A DNA stretch of 28,276 nucleotides from a virus, in IMG/VR virus record IMGVR_UViG_3300030333_002958, positions 1-28,276 of that record; one strand, written 5' to 3'. A program made the translations under genes and the position numbers. Of this stretch, positions 1-4,961 are shown piece by piece. Below the pieces are notes generated by a model that worked only from the letters and a program-made list of their open reading frames with translations, was not told the DNA's origin and searched no databases. Numbering within the stretch: the first letter of the stretch is position 1; each line of letters begins with the position of its first letter.

Positions 1-79
1 CCTGCAGTAGGCTAATGCGCTTGGCTTTCCCGCTTGCCAGCATTTCACGCGCTATGTCAATTAATTGTGCTTTTGTCAT
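1..79 (-). CDS. Partial CDS, N-terminus of unknown protein
   Basis: The first 26 residues of a minus-strand gene run off the left edge. The peptide starts MTKAQLIDIAREMLASGKAK and looks like an amphipathic helix. I chose ATG at 79 because it lies 9 bases after the AACCATTAAC leader (89-98 on the plus strand) that precedes six other minus-strand starts here. The first four residues, MTKA, and the leader are identical to those of the next gene upstream (start at 359). There is no Shine-Dalgarno. Function unknown; the open frame and the shared leader are the only evidence. Confidence 0.6.
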   Translation of the reverse strand, partial: MTKAQLIDIAREMLASGKAKRISLLQ

Positions 80-88
80 CTTGATCTT

Positions 89-98
89 GTTAATGGTT
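89..98 (-). promoter_or_regulatory. AACCATTAAC leader, copy 1
   Basis: On the minus strand AACCATTAAC is followed by AAGATCAAG and then ATG at 79. The stop codon TAA of the upstream gene (90-359) lies inside the motif, so that protein's last residues, N-H, are encoded by the leader. It replaces a visible ribosome-binding site. Confidence 0.65.
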
Positions 99-359
99 TT
101 GAAAGTAATTTTCCCAGATCGCATCTACGATGTTACTATCTGTGATGTTACTATCTCGGTAGCCCCATAATATATTATGATTTGTGGATAAGATGCGCAG
201 TGTTCTTTCATCCATTTCATCATCATCATACCAAATTATATCATCGGGCATGTCGTCTAAATGGTACTGATAGCGTGAATCCGATAGCCATGTCAGATAT
301 TTCTTAATGTCCTCCCAAGTGCTATTAGTACTAAGCTCTGGTATTACTGCTTTTGTCAT
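90..359 (-). CDS. Unknown acidic protein, 89 aa
   Basis: An 89-residue protein rich in Asp, Glu, Trp and Tyr, with an acidic stretch (DDMPDDIIWYDDDEMDE) at about residues 35-51. I do not recognise a family. It has no signal peptide or membrane segment. ATG at 359 follows leader copy 2 by 9 bases. Its first four codons and its leader repeat those of the next gene exactly (34-bp direct repeat, 68-101 and 348-381). Its C-terminal N-H-stop is read from the next gene's leader. It is one of a minus-strand train of small genes with short gaps, as in phage accessory or early operons. Acidic small phage proteins can be inhibitors or DNA mimics, but nothing here demonstrates that. Confidence 0.6.
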   Translation of the reverse strand: MTKAVIPELSTNSTWEDIKKYLTWLSDSRYQYHLDDMPDDIIWYDDDEMDERTLRILSTNHNILWGYRDSNITDSNIVDAIWENYFQNH

Positions 360-368
360 CTTGATCTT

Positions 369-378
369 GTTAATGGTT
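369..378 (-). promoter_or_regulatory. AACCATTAAC leader, copy 2
   Basis: The motif sits 9 bases upstream of ATG 359 on the minus strand, with AAGATCAAG between. It lies in the short gap after the preceding gene's stop (396-398). The extended form AGAACCAAAACCATTAAC is shared with copy 3. Confidence 0.65.
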
Positions 379-395
379 TTGGTTCTGGCTTTGAT

Positions 396-710
396 TTACT
401 CTCCTACGTACTCAAAGAGTTCCCTCTCGATTTTTCGCATTTCCGCGTCCGTAAAGTTGAAGTAATCACGGTCAATTAATGTCTCCATTTCCTCATCACT
501 TAGTAGAAGTATGAAACAGAAATCATTGTACCAAAATACTCCCTTTATTGTCCGTGATTCCTTGTCTTGAGATTTAAAAGAATCTTGTATTGATTTCAGT
601 GTTGTGTCCTTTGCGTAAACGTACTCAGATATCAAAAGTCTTTGTTCTGCAGTCTCCTTTCCAAGTAACTTAAATGTTTTTGTTTCTAAGAATTGTTTGA
701 ATGTTTGCAT
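396..710 (-). CDS. Unknown protein, 104 aa
   Basis: The protein starts MQTFKQFLETKTFKLLGK and ends with a Glu-rich helix (MRKIERELFEYVGE). A central hydrophobic patch (GVFWYNDFCFILLLSDEEME, about residues 57-76) reads as a buried strand-helix unit rather than a membrane span. I do not recognise a family. ATG at 710 is 17 bases after leader copy 3, the widest spacing of the set, and there is no Shine-Dalgarno. It sits between two other leader-preceded small genes, so co-expression with them is likely. Confidence 0.6.
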   Translation of the reverse strand: MQTFKQFLETKTFKLLGKETAEQRLLISEYVYAKDTTLKSIQDSFKSQDKESRTIKGVFWYNDFCFILLLSDEEMETLIDRDYFNFTDAEMRKIERELFEYVGE

Positions 711-727
711 GTGATTTGATTTGATCT

Positions 728-737
728 GTTAATGGTT
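728..737 (-). promoter_or_regulatory. AACCATTAAC leader, copy 3
   Basis: On the minus strand AACCATTAAC is followed by AGATCA and then a doubled AATCA-type repeat before ATG 710 (17 bases). Confidence 0.6.
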
Positions 738-744
738 TTGGTTC

Positions 745-1047
745 TCATGAAATGGCCATGCCTACCTTTAAAAATTCATTGTCATCACTAAATTTGACGA
801 GAATGGATGAGAAAAAGGTTTCATTCTTGTATCCGTCCCATCCGTAAAGCTCATGAGTCTCTCCTTTTCCGTTTAAGGAATCATTTACGCGCAAAAAGTC
901 TGAAAGGTCATAAACTTCCCCCTTAAAACGGAAAAAGGAAGACTCCTCTACATCTTCATATAAATGAGCAAATTCACTTTGTTCGCTTTCGGTCAATTCG
1001 TTCCAGAATATAATAGGACGATAGTTGTTGTTGGTTGTGATTTTCAT
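745..1047 (-). CDS. Unknown small protein, 100 aa
   Basis: A 100-residue protein. The central pattern FFRFKGEVYDLSDFLRV (about residues 38-54), then YGWDGYKNETFFSSILVKF and a C-terminal KVG, resembles small alpha/beta proteins I recall from phages and plasmids in which an F-R-x-K-G-x-x-Y-x-L strand precedes a W-D-G-Y motif. No catalytic motif or membrane segment is visible and I assign no function. ATG 1047 follows leader copy 4 by 13 bases. It is part of the minus-strand accessory train. Confidence 0.6.
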   Translation of the reverse strand: MKITTNNNYRPIIFWNELTESEQSEFAHLYEDVEESSFFRFKGEVYDLSDFLRVNDSLNGKGETHELYGWDGYKNETFFSSILVKFSDDNEFLKVGMAIS

Positions 1048-1060
1048 GTGATCTTGATTC

Positions 1061-1070
1061 GTTAATGGTT
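1061..1070 (-). promoter_or_regulatory. AACCATTAAC leader, copy 4
   Basis: On the minus strand AACCATTAAC, then GAATCAAGATCAC, then ATG 1047. It lies between the stop of the 21-residue gene (1079) and this start, with no room for a normal promoter-plus-UTR. Confidence 0.65.
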
Positions 1071-1078
1071 GGATTGAT

Positions 1079-1144
1079 TTACCCCTTCACGGGTCTCGGT
1101 AGCTTGGTTATTTTGGGGCGTCTAGGCGTGTAAGGTTTTTTCAT
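1079..1144 (-). CDS. Tiny basic peptide gene, 21 aa
   Basis: Reading the minus strand from ATG 1144 gives MKKPYTPRRPKITKLPRPVK plus G and TAA. Lys, Arg and Pro make up most of the 21 residues. It was found because leader copy 5 sits 11 bases upstream, as for the larger genes. It would be the first gene of the minus-strand train. Pro/Arg/Lys-rich composition is typical of nucleic-acid- or ribosome-binding peptides, but that is inference. Alternatively the frame may be a chance product of the leader's position. Confidence 0.4.
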   Translation of the reverse strand: MKKPYTPRRPKITKLPRPVKG

Positions 1145-1155
1145 GTTATCTAATC

Positions 1156-1165
1156 GTTAATGGTT
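1156..1165 (-). promoter_or_regulatory. AACCATTAAC leader, copy 5
   Basis: On the minus strand TTAACCATTAAC, then GATTAGATAAC, then ATG 1144. The downstream element is AGATAA rather than AGATCA. Confidence 0.55.
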
Positions 1166-1385
1166 AATTTAAAACAATACCAGATTGCCACACATGATAA
1201 CACAATACAAGAAAAAATTTCATCCGGTAAACCGCTTAAATGCTCACAATTGCAAAAAAATTTAGAGAAAAGGGGATTTAATTACACGAAAATATCACAA
1301 AAGGGGTTGCCAATATATTCCGTATTGATTACACACCGGATAGGTTGGTTGTAGATATGACTAAGGGTGGGTTGGTTGCATTTCA

Positions 1386-1397
1386 GTGAAGCTTCAC
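1386..1397. repeat. 12-bp perfect palindrome GTGAAGCTTCAC
   Basis: GTGAAGCTTCAC is its own reverse complement. With flanking TTC/GAA and one mismatched pair it extends to about 20 bp (1382-1401). No T-run follows, so it is more like an operator or protein-binding site than a terminator. Confidence 0.5.
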
Positions 1398-1524
1398 GGA
1401 ATGTATGCACGCGCGAGAGGAGAGAGAACCAAGTCAGTGTTGATGGCCGTCTGATAGTATGACAATTGGAGTTGGGTCTATTGCTGGTAGTACGGGAAGA
1501 TGGGGTAAAAAAGGGGAAGAAAAG

Positions 1525-1570
1525 ACAGGCGTGACGTGCACCTGTAACTTTATTCCTGGCGCACACAGGT
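1525..1570. repeat. Iterated ACAGG / CCTGT half-sites
   Basis: ACAGG at 1525-1529, CCTGT at 1541-1545 and ACAGGT at 1565-1570 alternate in orientation. The first two form an imperfect 21-bp palindrome centred on ACGT. This is consistent with binding sites for a dimeric regulator or terminase; no protein is assigned. Confidence 0.35.
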
Positions 1571-1571
1571 A

Positions 1572-1597
1572 GGGGGGGGAGGGGGTTCGCGCGCGCG
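1572..1597. repeat. G8-A-G5 run followed by (CG)5
   Basis: A run of eight G, an A, five G, TT and then CGCGCGCGCG. Such simple sequence can form non-B DNA and is rare in the rest of the window. It lies about 100 bases before the first packaging gene. Confidence 0.6.
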
Positions 1598-1656
1598 TGC
1601 AGTCTCCAGTGTAATGGGTTCCCCTCATGCCCCCTTGCGGAATAAGTAATATCATA

Positions 1657-1685
1657 TTGACACACACTAATAAAAAGGCATCTAT
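1657..1685 (+). promoter_or_regulatory. Possible promoter, packaging operon
   Basis: A perfect -35 hexamer TTGACA at 1657-1662 (in TTGACACACA) is followed at 17-18 bases by ATCTAT/TCTATG, a poor -10. If used, the transcript would begin at about 1692, on the ATG. The same ten bases TTGACACACA occur upstream of the integrase on the other strand. Confidence 0.3.
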
Positions 1686-2153
1686 GTGTGGATGAGCGAG
1701 GCAACAGAGCCTACGGTAAGAATGCCACACGATCCGATTCAGGCGGCGAATGCGCGTGAGTTAGCCAGTGCGTGTAGGAAGATGGTCAGGGGCGAAGAGG
1801 TTCGTGGTAGTTTATTAGCGAAGGGTTGGAAGGAGGACCACGTATTATTGGTAGAGCAATTGAGTGGTTTAAGCGTTGATGAATTTGTGACGGGGATCAC
1901 TGGGGAGTTGCGGGGTGAGTTCTTGGGATGGTTGGATCGTTTAAAGGAGGCTAGGGATGAGATGCCGCCACAGCACATTGCGAAGTGTTTGGACACGGTA
2001 ATGAAGTCGATGACGGTGATGACAGATTTGCAGGAGCGTTCTTTAAAGGGGAAGGTGGAAGAGGCGAAGGATGTGAGTCCGGTAAGCAAGGACGAGGTGA
2101 TGGGAGTTTTAACGGGAAAGGGAAGTGATGACAAAGAAGCGGGTAATTCGTAA
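1686..2153 (+). CDS. Probable terminase small subunit
   Basis: A protein of up to 155 residues (GTG 1686; alternative ATG 1692). An AAAAAGG stretch about 8 bases before GTG makes GTG plausible, giving MWMSEATEP. It is mostly helical and charged, with no membrane segment. A middle segment (LRGEFLGWLDRLKEARDEMP, about 92-111) followed by long amphipathic helices suits a small terminase oligomerisation core, which recognises phage DNA and feeds the large subunit. The call rests on position: first gene of the operon, three genes before the large terminase. The sense strand is very G-rich, unlike the capsid genes. The end overlaps the next gene by about 26 bases. Confidence 0.45.
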   Translation: MWMSEATEPTVRMPHDPIQAANARELASACRKMVRGEEVRGSLLAKGWKEDHVLLVEQLSGLSVDEFVTGITGELRGEFLGWLDRLKEARDEMPPQHIAKCLDTVMKSMTVMTDLQERSLKGKVEEAKDVSPVSKDEVMGVLTGKGSDDKEAGNS

Positions 2154-2451
2154 GCGTGTTAAGCGTAAGGTAACGAGTCATTTAGGAGAGGGTGAGATTT
2201 TGGACCGTGACCAATGGACATGGGAGGATGTTATTGGGATGGATGAGGTAATGTCCTATGTACGCGAAGTGCCTAAGGTAAACAGGGGCATATTATTGTT
2301 GAACATAGGTCGTCACAAGGGGCGGGTGCGTGTGAACAGGAAGCATGTATTCCGCAGGGGTGATGTAGTATGGGTGAAGTACAGTGGAGAGAGGGACTTG
2401 TTCTACTTAGTGGGTGAGTACGACAAGCGTGGAAAGAGGATAAGGGGATGA
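2128..2451 (+). CDS. Unknown basic protein in packaging operon
   Basis: 107 residues from ATG 2128 (GTG 2125 is possible), with GGGAAAGGGAAG just upstream. The N-terminus is strongly basic (TKKRVIRKRVKRKVTSH), then an acidic DQWTWEDVIGMDEV segment, then a beta-rich half (RGDVVWVKYSGERDLFYLVG) and a basic tail (DKRGKRIRG). That could be a nucleic-acid-binding beta-barrel, but I do not recognise the family. It overlaps the gene before it and shares an ATGA stop/start with the gene after it, so it is translationally coupled to packaging genes. Possibly an accessory packaging or decoration factor. Confidence 0.55.
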   Translation: MTKKRVIRKRVKRKVTSHLGEGEILDRDQWTWEDVIGMDEVMSYVREVPKVNRGILLLNIGRHKGRVRVNRKHVFRRGDVVWVKYSGERDLFYLVGEYDKRGKRIRG

Positions 2452-2630
2452 TCAGCGATGTTGATTTGGGGGGATGGGGAGAAGTTCAGGGCCATGTAAT
2501 GATTGGTGGTGAGAAGGTGGTGTTGGATGAGTTGAATGTTGTATCGGTGGGGGTAGATTTATTTGGGGAGGTTGTAGCCACGGTGATACATGAGGGTGAG
2601 TTGATGGTATTGAAGTTGGTAGAGGAATGA
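2448..2630 (+). CDS. Unknown small protein, 60 aa
   Basis: A 60-residue, Val/Gly-rich, acidic protein predicted as mostly beta (GHVMIGGEKVVLDELNVVSV, then a second half with similar strands). The start overlaps the previous stop (ATGA, 2448-2451) and the stop overlaps the terminase start (ATGA, 2627-2630). Base composition is extreme: in 2461-2520 I count 28 G against 3 C. The tight coupling argues that it is a real gene. Function unknown. Confidence 0.55.
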   Translation: MISDVDLGGWGEVQGHVMIGGEKVVLDELNVVSVGVDLFGEVVATVIHEGELMVLKLVEE

Positions 2631-4309
2631 GTGGGTTGATGTATGCGGACGAGGTGAGTCCTACGGTGGGCTTGCCTTTTCCTGATGAGTTGGAATGGGG
2701 CAGGGGAGAGTTATTGCCGATGGACCCTGTTGTAGCGGAGAAGTTGATGAAGCGAGATCCTGAGAGGGCAAAGGTGTTAGCGCACTTGATGGCGAACCAG
2801 GAGGACTTGGAGGAGGACGATCCGGTTACATGGGGTTGGCAATTACCGATGTGGCAGCGGGTATTGGACAATTGGGACAAGTACAAGGTGCATGTAATTT
2901 TTGGAGGTAACCGCAGCAGTAAGAGTACGTTTGCGGCAAGACTGATGGTAGACCTCCTGCAAAAGATTCCGGCAGCAGAATTGCGATGCTTTCATGTTTC
3001 TAGGGAGCGCAGTGTGGACGATCAGCAGAGGTTTATCTGGGAGGCATTGCCAAAACACATTCGCGACCAAGCGCCCAGTGTGGGACCGAACCATAGCATC
3101 ATGTACTCGCAGAAGAATGGGTTCAGTGATGACAAGTTGATATTGCCGAGGGTGGGCAGGGCAAAGCGTGGTAGCACCTTAAAGTTCAACAACTACAAGC
3201 AGTACCTATTGGACCCGCAAGTGTTTGAAGGGATGAAGGGTCATTGCTTTTGGGCTGATGAGGAAGTACCTGCGAAGTTGTTTGAGACGTTGCTGGCTAG
3301 GTTGACGGACTACCGAGGGAGAATGGTACTGACTTTTACGACCTTACAGGGTTATAGCGACTTGGTAGGTAGCATTTTGTTTGGGGCAAAGACCCTAGAG
3401 CGTAGGTGGTCAGACTACATGCGTGAGGAGTTGCCGGTAATGCAGGAGTCTAAGGCATGGAAGAATTGTGCGATTTATTACTTCTGGTCCGAGGACAACA
3501 TCTTTATCCCCCATGACGAATTGTTTGATACGTATCGTGGGCAGCCGCCGGAAGTTAAGTTGGCTAGACTTTTTGGGATACCGTCCAAGAGCATGGATAG
3601 TAAGTTCCCGAAATTTGACGAGACCGTTAACGTCATACCCCATGGAAAGATACCGTGGATTGAGAATCCGAAGCGTGATGTGACAAGGTTCCAAATCGTT
3701 GACCCTGCTGGTGGGAAGAACTGGACGGTGATATGGTTGGGAGTGGATCAGCGTGGAGACTGGTACGTGTATAGGGAATGGCCGGATAGTACCTACGGGG
3801 AATGGGGACTACCGCACCAAAACGCGCATGGGAAGCCAGTGGGCAAGGCAGGTCCGGCGCAAAAGAGTCTGGGTTATGGATACCGTGACTACACGAACCT
3901 GTTTCTGGAACTTGAGGATGGTGAGGAAATCTTTGAGCGCATTATTGACCCCCGTATGGGTAGAGCCACGATCAAGGCGCAGGACGGGGATACTGACATC
4001 ATAAGCGAGATGCAACAGCAGGGTATGTTCTATCGTCCCGCTCCTGGGCTTGAGATCGACCACGGCATCCAACGTATCAACGATCTGCTGTCATGGGACC
4101 ATACCAAGCCAATGAATATGGAGAACCGTCCCAGATTGTTTATCTCCGAGGAGTGCATGAACTTGATCCAATGTATGAAGGAGTATTCAGGGGTTTCCCG
4201 CGACGAGGCATGGAAGGACTTTATTGATTGTTTGCGCTATGCTGCGGTGACTCCGGCTGAGTATGTAAATGACCGCAAGTTTATGACGCATGGTGGTGGA
4301 GGTTATTGA
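2627..4309 (+). CDS. terL: Terminase large subunit
   Basis: A 560-residue DNA-packaging motor: an N-terminal ATPase drives DNA into the procapsid through the portal and a C-terminal nuclease cuts the concatemer. Visible motifs are Walker A GGNRSSKST (93-101), Walker B CFWADEE (207-213) and a coupling motif VLTFTTLQG (234-242). The RNase H-like nuclease acids are D359 (IVDPAGG), D441 (IIDPRMG) and D531/D534 (KDFIDCLRYA). The length is normal for the family. It starts on the ATGA overlap with the preceding gene. The first half is G-rich on the sense strand with TTG and GTG common; from about 3.5 kb the composition shifts towards that of the capsid genes, so the gene may be a mosaic. Confidence 0.95.
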   Translation: MSGLMYADEVSPTVGLPFPDELEWGRGELLPMDPVVAEKLMKRDPERAKVLAHLMANQEDLEEDDPVTWGWQLPMWQRVLDNWDKYKVHVIFGGNRSSKSTFAARLMVDLLQKIPAAELRCFHVSRERSVDDQQRFIWEALPKHIRDQAPSVGPNHSIMYSQKNGFSDDKLILPRVGRAKRGSTLKFNNYKQYLLDPQVFEGMKGHCFWADEEVPAKLFETLLARLTDYRGRMVLTFTTLQGYSDLVGSILFGAKTLERRWSDYMREELPVMQESKAWKNCAIYYFWSEDNIFIPHDELFDTYRGQPPEVKLARLFGIPSKSMDSKFPKFDETVNVIPHGKIPWIENPKRDVTRFQIVDPAGGKNWTVIWLGVDQRGDWYVYREWPDSTYGEWGLPHQNAHGKPVGKAGPAQKSLGYGYRDYTNLFLELEDGEEIFERIIDPRMGRATIKAQDGDTDIISEMQQQGMFYRPAPGLEIDHGIQRINDLLSWDHTKPMNMENRPRLFISEECMNLIQCMKEYSGVSRDEAWKDFIDCLRYAAVTPAEYVNDRKFMTHGGGGY

Positions 4310-4312
4310 TTT

Positions 4313-4558
4313 ATGAATACACCCGAAACATTTAGGGATAAGGCAATTGCGGACTTCAGTGTCATGGCAAAGGCCAAATACGATAAGGGCCAAGTTGAGC
4401 ATGGAGGGTTTCTCGTAGACCGTGCCGACTTTGATGACATAGAGGAAGAGATTGTGGACCTATGGTTCTACGTCCGTGCAATGCGTCAGCGACTGGAGAG
4501 ACTACAATCCTCGCAGGTCACAGTTGGTAGCATTCAGCAATCACAAAATAGCACTTGA
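4313..4558 (+). CDS. MazG-like pyrophosphohydrolase-type protein
   Basis: An 81-residue protein with the pattern KYDKGQVEHGG (about 22-32), then DDIEEEIVDLWFYV (41-54). This matches small phage MazG/dUTPase-like all-alpha NTP pyrophosphohydrolases, where K..GQ.EHGG and an E..EE...D helix set the substrate and Mg sites. The likely role is hydrolysing a nucleotide; the substrate cannot be told. It is short, so it would need to dimerise. ATG 4313 follows the terminase stop by 3 bases, with GGAGG about 11 bases upstream. A terminator follows, making it the last gene of the packaging operon. Its 3' end overlaps a tiny minus-strand ORF. Confidence 0.6.
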   Translation: MNTPETFRDKAIADFSVMAKAKYDKGQVEHGGFLVDRADFDDIEEEIVDLWFYVRAMRQRLERLQSSQVTVGSIQQSQNST

Positions 4559-4602
4559 CCACCTAAACTCGATGGGTAACGATACATTCTGCGTTTGATC
4601 AT
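4534..4602 (-). CDS. Tiny leader-preceded ORF, 22 aa
   Basis: The minus strand from ATG 4602 reads MIKRRMYRYPSSLGGQVLFC plus D, C and TGA. It has a basic N-terminus and two Cys near the end. Leader copy 6 lies 10 bases upstream. It sits downstream of the sigma-region-4 gene on the same strand and overlaps the end of the plus-strand MazG-like gene. The evidence is the leader alone. It may be a real micro-protein or a regulatory transcript antisense to the packaging operon's 3' end. Confidence 0.35.
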   Translation of the reverse strand: MIKRRMYRYPSSLGGQVLFCDC

Positions 4603-4612
4603 TTGATCTCTC

Positions 4613-4622
4613 GTTAATGGTT
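4613..4622 (-). promoter_or_regulatory. AACCATTAAC leader, copy 6
   Basis: On the minus strand TTAACCATTAAC, then GAGAGATCAA, then ATG 4602. It lies between the stop of the sigma-like gene (4669) and the 22-residue ORF, and carries the AGATCA element. Confidence 0.6.
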
Positions 4623-4625
4623 AAA

Positions 4626-4666
4626 TCCTCCGGCTGGACTGATCCTCTGGTCGGGGGTATTTTTTT
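4626..4666 (+). terminator. Rho-independent terminator, packaging operon
   Basis: CCTCCGGCTGG (4627-4637) can pair, with several G-U pairs, with CTGGTCGGGGG further on (to 4657), followed by TATTTTTTT. The T-run is on the plus strand, so it ends transcription coming from 1686-4558. It lies 68 bases after the MazG-like stop and just before the convergent sigma-like gene. Confidence 0.55.
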
Positions 4667-4668
4667 GT

Positions 4669-4914
4669 CTAGAGTTCAAACTGCTTCAGGTTGTCCAGCA
4701 TCTCTAGGTGGTACTTGCGTATCTTCTTGATGGCACGGGCTTCTATCTGACGTACACGCTCACGGGATACACCCCACACTTGAGCAATCTCTTCCAGTGT
4801 CCACACCCTGCCTGGGCATACTTTCTGACTCCACTCAACTGCTTGTACCAGACGCTCATCAGCACTCTTTCCATCAAACTCTTCATAAGGTATCGCAATA
4901 GATGATGGTATCAT
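4669..4914 (-). CDS. Orphan sigma-70 region 4 protein
   Basis: 81 residues from ATG 4914 (an upstream in-frame ATG at 4977 overlaps the portal start and is less likely). Residues 39-67 (TLEEIAQVWGVSRERVRQIE and onward to KKIRK) are a classic sigma-70 region 4.2 helix-turn-helix, the part that reads the -35 element and touches the RNA polymerase flap. Regions 1-3 are absent. The N-terminal 38 residues (MIPSSIAIPYEEFDGKSADE...) look like a short helical lead. It could redirect or block host sigma, or act as a DNA-binding regulator of late genes. It is the only minus-strand gene inside the structural block and its start backs onto the portal gene. No leader motif or clear Shine-Dalgarno precedes it. 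Confidence 0.8.
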   Translation of the reverse strand: MIPSSIAIPYEEFDGKSADERLVQAVEWSQKVCPGRVWTLEEIAQVWGVSRERVRQIEARAIKKIRKYHLEMLDNLKQFEL

Positions 4915-4961
4915 AACAGCACACTTGACAAAAAATGGTAGCAGTGTAAAGAAGGAATTGC

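Larger units (their letters stand above)
1145..1685. other. Gene-poor divergent control region
   Basis: About 540 bases between the minus-strand accessory train and the plus-strand packaging operon. The left part (about 1163-1380) is A+T-rich and should hold the promoter for the minus genes; I could not pick a convincing -35/-10 pair. The right part is G-rich with a palindrome (1386-1397), ACAGG/CCTGT half-sites (1525-1570), a G8-A-G5 run and (CG)5 (1572-1597). ORFs across it are low-complexity or lack a start signal. Being directly upstream of the terminase genes, it is also a reasonable place for a packaging (cos or pac) site, which is inference. Confidence 0.55.

Noticed and set aside
68-381. 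34-bp direct repeat as an attachment site or insertion scar
   Set aside because: The repeat coincides with the leader plus start codons of two genes and the same leader occurs elsewhere, so a gene-start cassette explains it better.
1160-1354. 64-residue plus-strand ORF (MVNLKQYQIATHD...)
   Set aside because: Its ATG lies inside the leader motif of the opposite-strand tiny gene, it has no ribosome-binding site, and the region is A+T-rich control DNA. I could not exclude a small gene, but nothing supports it.
1282-1730. Two overlapping minus-strand ORFs of 140 and 98 residues
   Set aside because: They run through the G-run/(CG)n stretch, giving low-complexity Pro/Arg/Cys/His-rich products, with no start signal and partial overlap of the packaging gene on the other strand.
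2452-2886. 144-residue minus-strand ORF
   Set aside because: Shadow of the G-rich packaging genes; the product is Ser/Pro/His-rich without a recognisable fold.
4925-4953. Portal-gene promoter built on TTGACA (4925-4930)
   Set aside because: The -10 at 16-17 bases is poor (TAAAGA/AAAGAA); kept only as a remark.
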